From Candidatus Gastranaerophilales bacterium (GTDB lineage: Bacteria; Cyanobacteriota; Vampirovibrionia; Gastranaerophilales; Gastranaerophilaceae): a stretch of DNA of 43,146 nucleotides. The notes beneath the pieces were generated by a model. That model was not told the DNA's origin. It did not search any database and worked only from the letters and a program-made list of their open reading frames with translations. Below, piece by piece: positions 33,048 through 41,655 of the stretch (position 1 is its first letter; the number at the start of each line of letters is the position of its first letter). Location: contig CALUQO010000022.1 of the NCBI GenBank assembly GCA_944322935.1, positions 1-43,146 of the forward strand, in the 5' to 3' direction. Both the position numbers and the translations under genes were made by a program.

Positions 33048-34164
33048 TAACAAGAAAAAAGTTTATTTTGTAACAGGCGGAGGCACAGGCGGACATATAT
33101 ATCCTGCCGTTGCTGTCGGCAACGCTTTGCAAAAGGAAGATGATACAGAAAAAGTATACTATGTAGGCAATCCCGACAATTTAGAAAAAAAGGTTGCAGA
33201 CGAAAAAGTTTTTGACTTTTTACCCGTTTCCATAACCGCAATGCCAAAAACAATGAGCCTTGATTTTATAAAATGGGGCTTTAAATTATTGGGTGCAACC
33301 GCAAAATCAATGGGTTATATCTTTAAATACAAACCGGCTTTGATATTTGGTACAGGCGGATATGTCAGTGCACCTATGCTTTTTGCCGGTATTTTGACAA
33401 GAACTCCTATATTAATCCATGAGTGCGATGCTATTGCCGGCAAAGTTACAAAAGTTATTGCCCCCTATGCAAGTTCTGTTTCCGTTGCTTTTGAAAGCGC
33501 AAAAGATGATATTAAATCTGATAAAATCCACTATAACGGCAACCCTGTAAGAGAAGAATTCTCTACAGTTGACAGATACCATGCAAGACAAAAATGGAAT
33601 CTTAAAGACAAACTGACGATTATGGTTATGGGCGGTTCTCAGGGGGCTAAAAAACTTAATTCAGTGCTTGTAAACAGCATAAAGAACCTGTTTAAAAAAT
33701 ATGATATACAGATTATCCACCAGACAGGCCTTAAAAATTACGACGAAACAGTTAAAGAATTAAAGAAAATTTATCCTGAATATACAGAAAACTCACAGTA
33801 CATCATAAGACCATACTTTAAAAAGATGTATCTGCCGATGATTGCATCTGATATTGCAGTATCAAGAGCAGGCTCTTTAAGTATTTCAGAAATCTGTGTA
33901 TCAGGTCTGGCTTCTATATTAATCCCGTATCCGTATGCAGCAGCAGATCACCAGAGAAAGAACGCCAAAGAGATGGAAGAACTCGGTGCTGCTTTATACC
34001 TTGATGACTCTCAATGCACTGTAGAATCATTTACGGAAAAGCTTGAAGAATTGATAAACGATACTCAAAAAATGATAGAGCTTCAAAACAACGCAAAGGC
34101 GCTTGTTAAAACCGATGCAACAAAGAAAATTGTTGAACAGATTAAAGCTGTTTTAAATAAGTAG
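33031..34164 (+). CDS. murG: MurNAc-pentapeptide GlcNAc transferase
   Basis: 377 residues. GT28 motifs: YFVTGGGTGGHIYPAVAV at the N-terminus, LIFGTGGYVSAPMLFAG, PILIHECDAIAGKVTKV, then MVMGGSQGAKKLN and the C-terminal VSRAGSLSISEICVSG and DHQRKNAKEMEELG. It makes lipid II at the inner leaflet. Last gene of the operon; a terminator begins 20 bp after the stop. MurC/MurB, which often follow, are not here. Confidence 0.97.
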   Translation: MSETIDNKKKVYFVTGGGTGGHIYPAVAVGNALQKEDDTEKVYYVGNPDNLEKKVADEKVFDFLPVSITAMPKTMSLDFIKWGFKLLGATAKSMGYIFKYKPALIFGTGGYVSAPMLFAGILTRTPILIHECDAIAGKVTKVIAPYASSVSVAFESAKDDIKSDKIHYNGNPVREEFSTVDRYHARQKWNLKDKLTIMVMGGSQGAKKLNSVLVNSIKNLFKKYDIQIIHQTGLKNYDETVKELKKIYPEYTENSQYIIRPYFKKMYLPMIASDIAVSRAGSLSISEICVSGLASILIPYPYAAADHQRKNAKEMEELGAALYLDDSQCTVESFTEKLEELINDTQKMIELQNNAKALVKTDATKKIVEQIKAVLNK

Positions 34165-34183
34165 TTTTTAATATACGCAAATA

Positions 34184-34224
34184 AAAACGGGCCCATCTTA
34201 ACATCTTAACAGGCGGCCCGTTTT
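34184..34224 (+). terminator. Terminator of the mur/ftsW operon
   Basis: AAAACGGGCC (34184-34193) pairs perfectly with GGCCCGTTTT (34215-34224) around a 21-base loop that contains a CATCTTAA direct repeat; TTTTATTTT ends it. Confidence 0.85.
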
Positions 34225-34351
34225 ATTTTGCCGTTTTACAACAGCAATGTAAATTTATGTAAAGAATTTAAACAAAACTCTAAAGAAAATAAAAAAAATA
34301 CCGATAACTAAAATGTAAATGAAAACAAGTGAGTCTAAAGGGAAATAATTT

Positions 34352-34507
34352 ATGTTAAAAAAATTGGCAAAACCAACAAGCAACGTAAGCGACGGAGTAG
34401 CATTTTTGCTTAGAGGAGCAAAAAAAAGACGCTCTATGGCAATAGCAAGTGCAAAGATGATTAATTCCGATATCGGTATTTCTTCAAGACTTGTTGCAAT
34501 AAAGTAG
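34352..34507 (+). CDS. Possible small basic protein (51 aa)
   Basis: Translation MLKKLAKPTSNVSDGVAFLL then RGAKKRRSMAIASAKMINSD and ISSRLVAIK. It is Lys/Arg-rich. AAAGGGA lies about nine bases upstream, and a plus-oriented terminator follows at 34569-34604. The opposite strand (34255-34557) has a 100-codon frame that looks like a membrane protein but starts without a ribosome site, 12 bases beyond a terminator; I judge that one a shadow. Neither is certain. Confidence 0.4.
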   Translation: MLKKLAKPTSNVSDGVAFLLRGAKKRRSMAIASAKMINSDIGISSRLVAIK

Positions 34508-34568
34508 TTTATTAAAGAAAAAAGGCGATGTGAGGTTTTTACTGAACGAACGAACATTAATAAACCAA

Positions 34569-34604
34569 AAGTCTCTTTAGCAGTGTATGCAAAGAGGCTT
34601 TTTT
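34569..34604 (+). terminator. Terminator between convergent genes
   Basis: AAGTCTCTTT (34569-34578) pairs with AAAGAGGCTT (34591-34600) with one T-G wobble, an extra GCA/TGC inner stem, then T6. On the plus strand it ends the 34352 transcript; it may also help the minus gene at 34612. Confidence 0.75.
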
Positions 34605-34611
34605 GTTTGTC

Positions 34612-35043
34612 TTAACCTTTATTGGTTTTTCCGGTTTTTTCTGTTTTACTTTTGATTAAAGGATTTTTCTTTTTTTGTTTATCCGATTGAACAGGCTCCT
34701 GGGGTTTGTTAATTATAACAAGAACTTCGTCCTCTCCGGCCATTTTCAGGTTGTTTCTTGCAATAGCTTCAAGGCTTTTTGTAGAACTGAAATCTTCAAG
34801 CTCCTCTTTTAACCGCTGATTTTCCACATAAGCCTGTTCATTTAAGGCTTTCATTTTCTTTATTTTACCGTGATAACTTATGCTTTTAGTAATATTATTA
34901 AAAGCACTAAAACCAATTTGCACAAGACAAACAAGCAGCACTATTGTAAGAAAAGAATAGTAAAAACGTATTTTATTCTTTCTTTTGTTATTTTTTGCCT
35001 GAGTTTTCTCTATTAAATCAGGTTTGTTCATATCTAACCCCAT
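34612..35043 (-). CDS. FtsB/DivIC-type septum-formation initiator protein
   Basis: 143 residues. A cytoplasmic basic leader, one membrane helix at ~27-47 (FYYSFLTIVLLVCLVQIGFS) and a coiled coil (GKIKKMKALNEQAYVENQRL) are followed by the family's SLEAIARNNLKMAGEDEVLV, then a Lys-rich tail. It would join FtsL/FtsQ in activating septal synthesis. AGGA lies nine bases before the ATG. It lies apart from the division cluster on the opposite strand. Confidence 0.85.
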   Translation of the reverse strand: MGLDMNKPDLIEKTQAKNNKRKNKIRFYYSFLTIVLLVCLVQIGFSAFNNITKSISYHGKIKKMKALNEQAYVENQRLKEELEDFSSTKSLEAIARNNLKMAGEDEVLVIINKPQEPVQSDKQKKKNPLIKSKTEKTGKTNKG

Positions 35044-35173
35044 TTTTTGTTTGTCCTAGGTTATAATATTATAGCTTTAAAATGCGCAGCTGGCAACTTT
35101 AAGCCATTTTTAACAAATTTTAGACAGATTATCCGCTATATTTTACGGAATATTGTACTTAATCGGTTAAAAA

Positions 35174-35182
35174 TGGTATAAA
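35174..35182 (+). promoter_or_regulatory. Extended -10 promoter for the stator pair
   Basis: TGG-TATAAA; TTGTAC 18 bases upstream is a weak -35. It lies 34 bases before the ATG of the 35216 gene. Confidence 0.5.
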
Positions 35183-35215
35183 TATAATAAAACAAGCTAA
35201 ATATAAGGAAGTAAA

Positions 35216-36103
35216 ATGTTTGATTTATCTATTCTTTTTAACCCGATTATACTGGCAATAATCGTGTGTTTTATAGGTGTTGTGGTCTATTTTATTACTA
35301 AAGTTCAATATATCAATATGTCTTTAAACGGACTTACTAACATATTAAAGAGCTTTAGAAAGGGGAATATCGTTTACAGGTTCAAAGAACTGGATGACAT
35401 GTTTTTAAAAAATCCTTTTATCTCAAACTACTGGGTAGAATTCAAAAACACACTTGTTTTTAACGAGGGCATTTCACTCAAAGGCTCGCCTGTAGAAAAC
35501 TCTTCTATCCAGTGTACTGTTGATTCATCTTACTTTTTTAATGAAGAAACACTTATTAACAGCAAACTCAACTACAAATTTATATCAGCGGTACCTACAA
35601 TCCTAACAGGCTTAGGCCCTTTATTTACCTTTATGCATATTGCGATTGCCTTTTCAAAAGTAAATTTTGCCACACAAGAGGCTACTATAGCTTCTGTTTC
35701 ATCGCTTCTGGCTTCAATGAAAGTGGCCGCAATGATTTCAGTAGTCGCAGTAGGTACGTCTATTTTGTTTATGGTGATTGAAAGAATTTTATACAAAAAC
35801 ATGTGCAAAACTCCATTAAGCGCTTTCCAACTGGAGATGAACAAGCTTTTTGATACAATAACCTCCGAAAAATTCCTCGTTGAACTGTTAAGAGAATCAA
35901 AACTGCAAAACAGTGTTATGAATCAAACCTTTACAACAATGCCCCTGCAAATGAAAGCAGCATTTGATAAAAGTTTTAAAGAAACACTTGTACCATACCT
36001 TGATAACCTTATATTCTCTGTAAACAAACTGCAGGATAATATTAAAAACTCGGGTTCTAAAGGGATATTAGACGATTTGTTCGGCAACAATGATGATGAG
36101 TAA
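35216..36103 (+). CDS. MotA/TolQ/ExbB-type proton-channel protein (ZorA-like)
   Basis: 295 residues; AAGGAAG before the ATG. Membrane helices at ~8-28 (NPIILAIIVCFIGVVVYFIT), ~128-150 (VPTILTGLGPLFTFMHIAIA) and ~168-190 (KVAAMISVVAVGTSILFMVI). The two later helices with the Gly-rich LTGLGPLFTF and the Ala/Ser-rich SVSSLLASMKVAAMISV are the MotA/ZorA channel core. The cytoplasmic insert between helices 1 and 2 is long, as in ZorA-type proteins, but the long ZorA coiled-coil tail is missing; the end is acidic (NNDDE). Five bases before the MotB-like gene, one operon. Flagellar MotA and ExbB are less likely from the partner's domain layout. Confidence 0.75.
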   Translation: MFDLSILFNPIILAIIVCFIGVVVYFITKVQYINMSLNGLTNILKSFRKGNIVYRFKELDDMFLKNPFISNYWVEFKNTLVFNEGISLKGSPVENSSIQCTVDSSYFFNEETLINSKLNYKFISAVPTILTGLGPLFTFMHIAIAFSKVNFATQEATIASVSSLLASMKVAAMISVVAVGTSILFMVIERILYKNMCKTPLSAFQLEMNKLFDTITSEKFLVELLRESKLQNSVMNQTFTTMPLQMKAAFDKSFKETLVPYLDNLIFSVNKLQDNIKNSGSKGILDDLFGNNDDE

Positions 36104-36108
36104 TTTTT

Positions 36109-36819
36109 ATGAAATATATTAAGTACAAAACAGATTCACAAAGCGGAGGCGATGATAACGTTTTCTGGGTTACAATGAGTGACCTGCTGCTCGGTCTTGT
36201 GGTTGTATTCCTTGTATTATTTGTGTTCGCAATAACGGGATACACCCAGTCAAAAGTAGCTGAGCAGGAAAAACGCTATGAAGTTACGGAAAAAATAGCC
36301 GAAGAACTTAAAAAGAACAACATTAACGTTGATGCGGATAAATTTTCGGGCAGGATAAAAATTTCCGACCTTGAACTGTTTGAATTAAACAGCTGGGAAC
36401 TTTCACCAAAGGGTAAAGAGTACATGTCAAAATTCGTGCCGGTATATTTGAACGCTGTACTAAAAGATCCAAAAGTAAGAAAAAATATTACTCAAATTGT
36501 TATTGAGGGGCATACTGATTCTCAGACCTTTGCCGGTGCTAAATCAGAGGAAGAAAAGTATTACAGAAATATGGATTTAAGCTTAAAACGTGCGGCAAGC
36601 GTTGCACAATATATTATCTTTTCTGATTTTGAAGGGAAAAAAGAATATCAAAATGATTTATTTAAAATAATTTCGGTAGAGGGCAAAGGGCCGTCAAACC
36701 CCGTTATTGTGAACGGCAAAGAGGATTACGCCAAAAGCAGACGTGTTGAATTGCAAGTTGTGTTTAAAGAAAACTTTATGCTGGGCAAAGAGAAAAATAC
36801 CCAATCTAAAAACCAATAA
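36109..36819 (+). CDS. MotB/ZorB-like OmpA-domain stator protein
   Basis: 236 residues. A basic/polar leader (~17 residues), one membrane helix with the proton-binding Asp: FWVTMSDLLLGLVVVFLVLF (Asp25), a coiled segment, then an OmpA-like peptidoglycan-binding domain: SKFVPVYLNAVL, VIEGHTDSQT, NMDLSLKRAASVAQYI, then the YAKSRRVELQV end motif. The Asp-Leu in the helix and OmpA placement match MotB and ZorB. It would anchor the channel formed with the 35216 protein to the wall. The next gene (36857) is convergent and unrelated, so no third member of the set follows on this strand. Confidence 0.82.
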   Translation: MKYIKYKTDSQSGGDDNVFWVTMSDLLLGLVVVFLVLFVFAITGYTQSKVAEQEKRYEVTEKIAEELKKNNINVDADKFSGRIKISDLELFELNSWELSPKGKEYMSKFVPVYLNAVLKDPKVRKNITQIVIEGHTDSQTFAGAKSEEEKYYRNMDLSLKRAASVAQYIIFSDFEGKKEYQNDLFKIISVEGKGPSNPVIVNGKEDYAKSRRVELQVVFKENFMLGKEKNTQSKNQ

Positions 36820-36856
36820 AACGACTGCTACGATTAATTAAAAATAAGGTGGTCAG

Positions 36857-37171
36857 CTATTCAGCTTCCTCTTCGATTAATGCATCATAAGCTTCCAATT
36901 GTTTTTTCTTTAAATTGTGCACAACCGCATCTACCAAAAATTCATATGATTTCATTTTTGTAATTTCAGGTGTAAACTCTCTGATTAAAGATGCTCTGAC
37001 AATTTCTTCGAGCTTGTCGTTAGCGGTTTCCGTATCATTATCCGAGCAGATCATGTCAATATATTTTGAATTGACTTTATAGTCTTGCATTTGAGAAAAC
37101 ATAAGCCATTTTAAACGCGGTTTTATTGACTTAAGATGTTTTACTATTTTCAAATTTTTTAAATTAAACAT
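36857..37171 (-). CDS. Small hypothetical helical protein (104 aa)
   Basis: Translation begins MFNLKNLKIVKHLKSIKPRL and ends KKKQLEAYDALIEEEAE. It is acidic at the C-terminus and basic at the N-terminus, with no signal or membrane segment. GGCGGA lies about nine bases before the ATG. Convergent to the stator pair. No family recognised; a cytoplasmic helical protein. Confidence 0.65.
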   Translation of the reverse strand: MFNLKNLKIVKHLKSIKPRLKWLMFSQMQDYKVNSKYIDMICSDNDTETANDKLEEIVRASLIREFTPEITKMKSYEFLVDAVVHNLKKKQLEAYDALIEEEAE

Positions 37172-37355
37172 AATCTATTCCGCCCTATTAATATTTTTTT
37201 TAATTTAACACATCACACAGATATAAAGTTTGCTAAAAAATTAAATTTACTCTTTTAAAGCGCACTCTTAACAATTTGTTACCAAGGTAAACATGTTAAA
37301 TATCTTTATTGTATTGTCGTTTTTTTTTTAAGTTTTGTCAATGTTAAAATTGTAA

Positions 37356-37380
37356 AAACCGGCTTGGAATAAGCCGGTTT
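37356..37380 (-). terminator. Terminator for the minus-strand small gene
   Basis: AAACCGGCTT (37356-37365), loop, AAGCCGGTTT (37371-37380), a perfect 10-bp stem. On the minus strand T5 follows, fitting the gene that ends at 37418. Confidence 0.8.
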
Positions 37381-37417
37381 GATGTATTATGCTATTCAGT
37401 TTTATTAAAAGCTTGGG

Positions 37418-37576
37418 TTATTCCCAGCAGACTTTATTTTTAAATTTTTTCTCCTTCCTTCTTACTTTGATACATTTTTTTTCATTGAACATTAGCTTGA
37501 TTCCTTCCAATTCTTCTTGGAGTTCTTCTAAAGCTAAGTCTGCGTCCATTTCCAGGTACATGTTCTTTGAAATCAC
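37418..37576 (-). CDS. Small acidic-to-basic protein (52 aa), GTG start
   Basis: Translation MISKNMYLEMDADLALEELQ then EELEGIKLMFNEKKCIKVRR, KEKKFKNKVCWE. A GTG start with GGAGG seven bases upstream, an intact stop and its own terminator at 37356-37380 make it a real transcript unit. The first half is acidic (LALEELQEELEG), the second basic, with two cysteines. A promoter candidate TTGAAA, 17-base spacer, TATATG lies upstream, followed by an ATGAACC/GGTTCAT inverted repeat in the leader. No family recognised; missed by length cut-offs. Confidence 0.6.
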   Translation of the reverse strand: MISKNMYLEMDADLALEELQEELEGIKLMFNEKKCIKVRRKEKKFKNKVCWE

Positions 37577-37757
37577 GAATACGCCTCCAGTTATGTAATA
37601 AACTATGAACCTTCGTTTTCTATCCCTTCGGGTTCATATATTGTATTACGGCATTTTTTTCAAAAACTTTAGGAATTTTATGTAAAAAATTATAAAATTG
37701 TTTCTTTTCTTTACAAAAGATAATACAATATTAAAATGAGGAGACGAGGAGACTATT

Positions 37758-38873
37758 GTGGACAAACCGGAAATAATTTTTGATATAAACGGATTTTTAA
37801 AAAAAGCCGTAGCAGAAGAAGTTTCAGACGTACACCTGCGCATTGGCGAGGTGCCAGTTGTAAGAAAAGACGGAAAAATTGTAAAAACCAACTATCCCGT
37901 TATCAAGGAAAAAGACATATCCCATGTTTTGAATATAGTATTGCCAAAATACCTCAGAACAAAGGTTCAATCTGCTTTTGACCTTGACTTTTCTTATGAA
38001 ATTAAGGGTATTTCAAGATTCAGAATTAACCTTGCCCGCCAGATGGGGAATACATCACTTGTATTTAGAATCATTCCCTACGATATCCCCACCTTCCAAC
38101 AGTTAAGACTGCCGCCCGCTTTAAATCTGTTTTCAAAATTCAACAGCGGTATTGTTCTTATAACAGGGCCAACAGGCAGCGGTAAATCAACTACAATTGC
38201 GTCTTTAATTGACCTCATTAACAAAAACGAACGCAAACACATTATCACAATTGAAGACCCTATAGAGTTTATCTACTCAAACAAAAACTGTATTATTACC
38301 CAAAGACAGGTAGAAATCGATACAATGTCTTTCCCTGACGGTGTAAAATACGCACTAAGACAGGACCCCGATGTTATACTTATCGGTGAAATCAGAGACT
38401 TAGAAACACTCTCCAGTGCAATGAAAGCGGCAGAAACAGGCCACCTTGTTATTGCTTCACTGCACACAAACGACGCTATTCAAACAGTAAACAGAATAGT
38501 CGGCATGTTTGAACCTAAAGACAGAGAAGGCGTAAGAAAACAGCTTGCCGAAACTCTTAAGGCCTGTGTTGCACAAAAACTTATACCGCTCAAAGCGGGA
38601 CACGGACGTATTCCGGCATGTGAAATTATGGTTGTTACGCCGACTATCAAAGACTTCATTATTAAAGATGAGCTTGAACAAATTTACGACCTTGTTAAAA
38701 AAGGTTCTTACAACGACATGATTACAATGAATATGTCCTTGTTCCAGCTTATCAAAGAGGATTTAATCTCAAAAGATACAGCTATTGAAGCCAGTGATAA
38801 CAAAGTTGAGATTGAACAAATGCTTAGAGGGGCTTACCACGGAACTGTGGATAAATTCGATATCCAGTTCTAA
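37758..38873 (+). CDS. pilT: PilT-type type IV pilus retraction ATPase
   Basis: 371 residues, GTG start with GAGGAG eight bases upstream. N-terminal PAS-like part (KKAVAEEVSDVHLRIGEVPV), Walker A TGPTGSGKSTTIASLIDLIN (Lys143), Asp box IEDPIEFIY, Walker B IGEIRDLETLSSAMKAAETG and the His box VIASLHTND. These define PilT-like hexameric motor proteins that retract pili at the inner membrane. The absence of a long N-terminal domain separates it from PilB. Nine bases before recO, one operon. Confidence 0.95.
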   Translation: MDKPEIIFDINGFLKKAVAEEVSDVHLRIGEVPVVRKDGKIVKTNYPVIKEKDISHVLNIVLPKYLRTKVQSAFDLDFSYEIKGISRFRINLARQMGNTSLVFRIIPYDIPTFQQLRLPPALNLFSKFNSGIVLITGPTGSGKSTTIASLIDLINKNERKHIITIEDPIEFIYSNKNCIITQRQVEIDTMSFPDGVKYALRQDPDVILIGEIRDLETLSSAMKAAETGHLVIASLHTNDAIQTVNRIVGMFEPKDREGVRKQLAETLKACVAQKLIPLKAGHGRIPACEIMVVTPTIKDFIIKDELEQIYDLVKKGSYNDMITMNMSLFQLIKEDLISKDTAIEASDNKVEIEQMLRGAYHGTVDKFDIQF

Positions 38874-38882
38874 CCGTTCACC

Positions 38883-39644
38883 ATGCAAAACTTTACGACA
38901 AATGCAATAAATTTGAAATCCTATAACCTGTCCGAAACGGACAGGATAGTTGTCATGTATTCAAAAGACAAAGGCATCATAAGAGGGGTGGCCAAAGGGG
39001 CAAAGAAAACAACAAGCAAACTCGGCGGCAGGATGGATTTGTTAATAGCTAACAGGCTGCTTTTGCACAAAGGTAAAAATCTCGACACAATCTGCCAGGC
39101 AGAGGCCATTAACACCTTTAAAAATACAAGAAACGACATGAACAAACTGTTTTATTCAATATATTGCAGCGAAATTGTTCACAGTTTCGGCATAGAAAAT
39201 GACCCCAACAGCGAAGAAATCTATGAGCTTTTTTACAAAACTTTAGACGCAATATCAAAATCTAAAGATAAGGTTGCACTGCTTCTGGCTGTGTTAAAAT
39301 TCCAGCTTAAAATTACACACATCGCCGGATATTCGCTTGAGCTTGAGACCTGCGCATGCTGCGGCGGTATGCTGGACAAAGAAAACATCTGGTTTTCGGC
39401 GCAAAACGGAGGCACAATCTGTGAAGAATGCAAAAAACATTCCATAAAATCAGTCAAACTGCATTACAAGCTCAGAGATTTTTTAAATACTCTTTTGCAA
39501 ATGGACTTTGACGCCAAAACAAAGTATGACGAGCTGGCAACCGAAAAAATATGTGATTTTTGTTTTTCTTTAATGAGCAAACATGTAGAGCAGTTTGCCC
39601 CCAAAAAAATAAAATCTTCACAAATGCTTGAAATAATTAAATAA
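38883..39644 (+). CDS. recO: DNA repair protein RecO
   Basis: 253 residues. N-terminal OB fold: LKSYNLSETDRIVVMYSKDK then GIIRGVAKGAKKTTSKLGGR, helices with YSIYCSEIVHSFGIENDPN, and a zinc site with LETCACCGGMLDKENIWFS and the GGTICEEC pair. RecO loads RecA onto SSB-coated DNA with RecR. No strong ribosome site; probably coupled to pilT. The deoC start lies 13 bp after its stop. Confidence 0.93.
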   Translation: MQNFTTNAINLKSYNLSETDRIVVMYSKDKGIIRGVAKGAKKTTSKLGGRMDLLIANRLLLHKGKNLDTICQAEAINTFKNTRNDMNKLFYSIYCSEIVHSFGIENDPNSEEIYELFYKTLDAISKSKDKVALLLAVLKFQLKITHIAGYSLELETCACCGGMLDKENIWFSAQNGGTICEECKKHSIKSVKLHYKLRDFLNTLLQMDFDAKTKYDELATEKICDFCFSLMSKHVEQFAPKKIKSSQMLEIIK

Positions 39645-39657
39645 AAAGGAAATTAAA

Positions 39658-40305
39658 ATGAATTTGAATAAATATATTGAACATACGCTTTTAAAGCAGG
39701 ATGCAGCAAAACAGGATTTTGAAAAACTATTGCAAGAAGCTAAGGAATATGATTTTAAAGGTGTGTGCGTAAACCCGTTTAACGTTGCGTCGGCTAAAAA
39801 GTATCTGAAAGATACCGATGTAAAAGTCGTCACTGTTGTCGGATTCCCTCTTGGGGCAAGCGTTTCTGAGGTTAAAGCTTTTGAAGCACAAAGGGCTGTT
39901 CAAGACGGAGCGGATGAAATTGATATGGTTATAAATGTCTCAAAGCTTAAAGATAAGGACTATGACTATATAAAACAAGATATAGAAACTGTTAAAGCAG
40001 CCTGTGAAGGAAAAATTTTAAAAGTTATTTTAGAAACAGATTTGCTTACGAAAGAAGAAATTAAAAAAGCGTGTGAGCTTTGCGTTGAGGCAAAAGCAGA
40101 TTTTGTCAAAACATCTACGGGCTTTGTAAAAAACGGCATCGGGGCAAAGGTTGAGGACGTAAAACTTATGGCCGAAACAGTAAAACCTTACGGACTCGGA
40201 GTAAAAGCCTCGGGCGGAATAAGAGATAAGGAAAAAGCCATCGCTTTGATAGAAGCCGGAGCAGACAGACTGGGAACCAGCTCCGGTGTTGCTATAGTCT
40301 CGTAA
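39658..40305 (+). CDS. deoC: Deoxyribose-phosphate aldolase
   Basis: 215 residues, the short class. AAAGGAA precedes the ATG. TIM-barrel motifs: KYIEHTLLKQDA, GVCVNPFNVASA, VVGFPLGASVSEVKAFEAQR, GADEIDMVINV (catalytic Asp), FVKTSTGF (Schiff-base Lys151), GVKASGGIRDKEKAIALIEA (Lys183). It splits deoxyribose 5-phosphate into acetaldehyde and glyceraldehyde 3-phosphate. Third in the pilT-recO-deoC order, which is unusual only in its lack of functional link. Confidence 0.96.
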   Translation: MNLNKYIEHTLLKQDAAKQDFEKLLQEAKEYDFKGVCVNPFNVASAKKYLKDTDVKVVTVVGFPLGASVSEVKAFEAQRAVQDGADEIDMVINVSKLKDKDYDYIKQDIETVKAACEGKILKVILETDLLTKEEIKKACELCVEAKADFVKTSTGFVKNGIGAKVEDVKLMAETVKPYGLGVKASGGIRDKEKAIALIEAGADRLGTSSGVAIVS

Positions 40306-40345
40306 TTAAAAAGCGCTAAAAGCTTAAATGATAAGAATACAAAAC

Positions 40346-41467
40346 TTATTTTGTTTCATAAATCTGTTTTTGCAGATAACTGTATTTGGGGTAATAAGTT
40401 TCGGGGTCTTCTTTAGCGGCCTTAATTTCATCAGAACATTTCACAAAAAGGTCTGCAAGAACAGGGTCAAATTGAGTGCCCGCGCATCTTTTGATTTCTT
40501 CAATAGCTGTTTCGTGAGACAGTGCCTTGCGGTATGAGCGGGTAGATGTCATTGCGTCATAAGTGTCGGCAAGAGCAATTATACGGCCGGAAATAGGGAT
40601 TTCTTCGCCTTTTAGACCGTAAGGATAACCTTTACCGTCCCAACGTTCATGATGGGCCCTAAGCCAGTTTGACACTACCGTCAGCTTTTTAATACCCATA
40701 AGCATTTTTTCTGCTCGGGCAGGATGAGATTTCATAAGTTCATATTCTTCATCCGTAAGTTTATCAGGCTTGCATAAAATCTTTTGAGGAATACCGATTT
40801 TACCTATGTCATGCAGTAACCCGGCAGTTTCAATCTCTTCCAGCGTTGTATCATCAAGGTTTAGGTTTTTAGCCAGAATCAACGAATACATTGTAACGCG
40901 CAGTGAATGTCCGTGCGTGTAAGGGTCTTTTGCATCCAGAGCCGAGGCAATAAGTTTTATTGTCTTATAAAACAATTCCCTCAAATCTTTTAAAATAACC
41001 GTTTTATTATTAACAAGGTCAAATTTTCTTATGCCCGCATCTATTGTCATTTTAAGTTCTTCAGGGTCAAAAGGTTTTACAATGTACTGGTACAAATGAC
41101 AATCATTGATAGAATCAACAATTGCATCCACATCCAAATGACCCGTTAAAAGAATTTTTACAATATCGGGATACTCGCCCGCCACACGTTTTAAAAACTC
41201 CGTGCCTTCCATCTCAGGCATTTTTTGGTCGCTTACAATCAGCGCAATTTCGTCTCCCTTTCCTTCAACGATTTCTAAAGCTTCTCTTCCGTTTGAGGCG
41301 GTGAGGATATTGTAATCGTGACGAAGCGTCCTGCGCAGCAGTTGCAGGTTGTTGATTTCATCGTCTACCAAAAGTATAGTATGTTTTTCGTTTTTCTGAT
41401 TCAATTGAAGAATTTCGCTTAAACTTTCCTCAAAGGAATCTTCTTTTAATAATGCAAAATTGTCCAT
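40346..41467 (-). CDS. Response regulator with HD-GYP c-di-GMP phosphodiesterase domain
   Basis: 373 residues from the chosen ATG (GGTG upstream); an ATG at 41485 would add six residues. REC domain: HTILLVDDEINNLQLLRRTL (Asp35/Asp36), phosphoacceptor Asp80 in LIVSDQKMPEMEG, Thr108 (LLTGH) and Lys131 (YIVKPFD). The HD-GYP domain has LLHDIGKIGIPQKILCKPDK, then HHERWDGKGYP and GRIIALADTYDAMTS, all complete. It degrades cyclic di-GMP when phosphorylated. The sensor kinase is not in the window. Divergent from the PPC protein. Confidence 0.93.
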   Translation of the reverse strand: MDNFALLKEDSFEESLSEILQLNQKNEKHTILLVDDEINNLQLLRRTLRHDYNILTASNGREALEIVEGKGDEIALIVSDQKMPEMEGTEFLKRVAGEYPDIVKILLTGHLDVDAIVDSINDCHLYQYIVKPFDPEELKMTIDAGIRKFDLVNNKTVILKDLRELFYKTIKLIASALDAKDPYTHGHSLRVTMYSLILAKNLNLDDTTLEEIETAGLLHDIGKIGIPQKILCKPDKLTDEEYELMKSHPARAEKMLMGIKKLTVVSNWLRAHHERWDGKGYPYGLKGEEIPISGRIIALADTYDAMTSTRSYRKALSHETAIEEIKRCAGTQFDPVLADLFVKCSDEIKAAKEDPETYYPKYSYLQKQIYETK

Positions 41468-41535
41468 AAATACACCATAATACATGTTTTATTTCGACCA
41501 AATCGGGTCAAAACTTTATAGTTTTTCGAAAAAAC

Positions 41536-41564
41536 TTTACAAAAGTTTATAAAAAAGCTATAAC
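41536..41564 (+). promoter_or_regulatory. Candidate sigma-70 promoter for the PPC-domain gene
   Basis: TTTACA (41536-41541), 17-base spacer, TATAAC (41559-41564), 92 bases before the ATG at 41656. The leader of about 85 bases is AT-rich and without a hairpin. Confidence 0.5.
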
Positions 41565-41655
41565 GTGGTTTATTATATATTATTTTAGCGATAATGAAAA
41601 TACGGCATTTAAAGCACTTTAAATAAAAAATATTTTAAATTAGACAGGAAAAAAT

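Noticed and set aside
34255-34557. 100-codon minus-strand frame with membrane-like composition
   Set aside because: No ribosome site, starts 12 bases past a terminator, and lies opposite a plus-strand frame that has both a ribosome site and a matching terminator. Kept as a doubtful alternative only.
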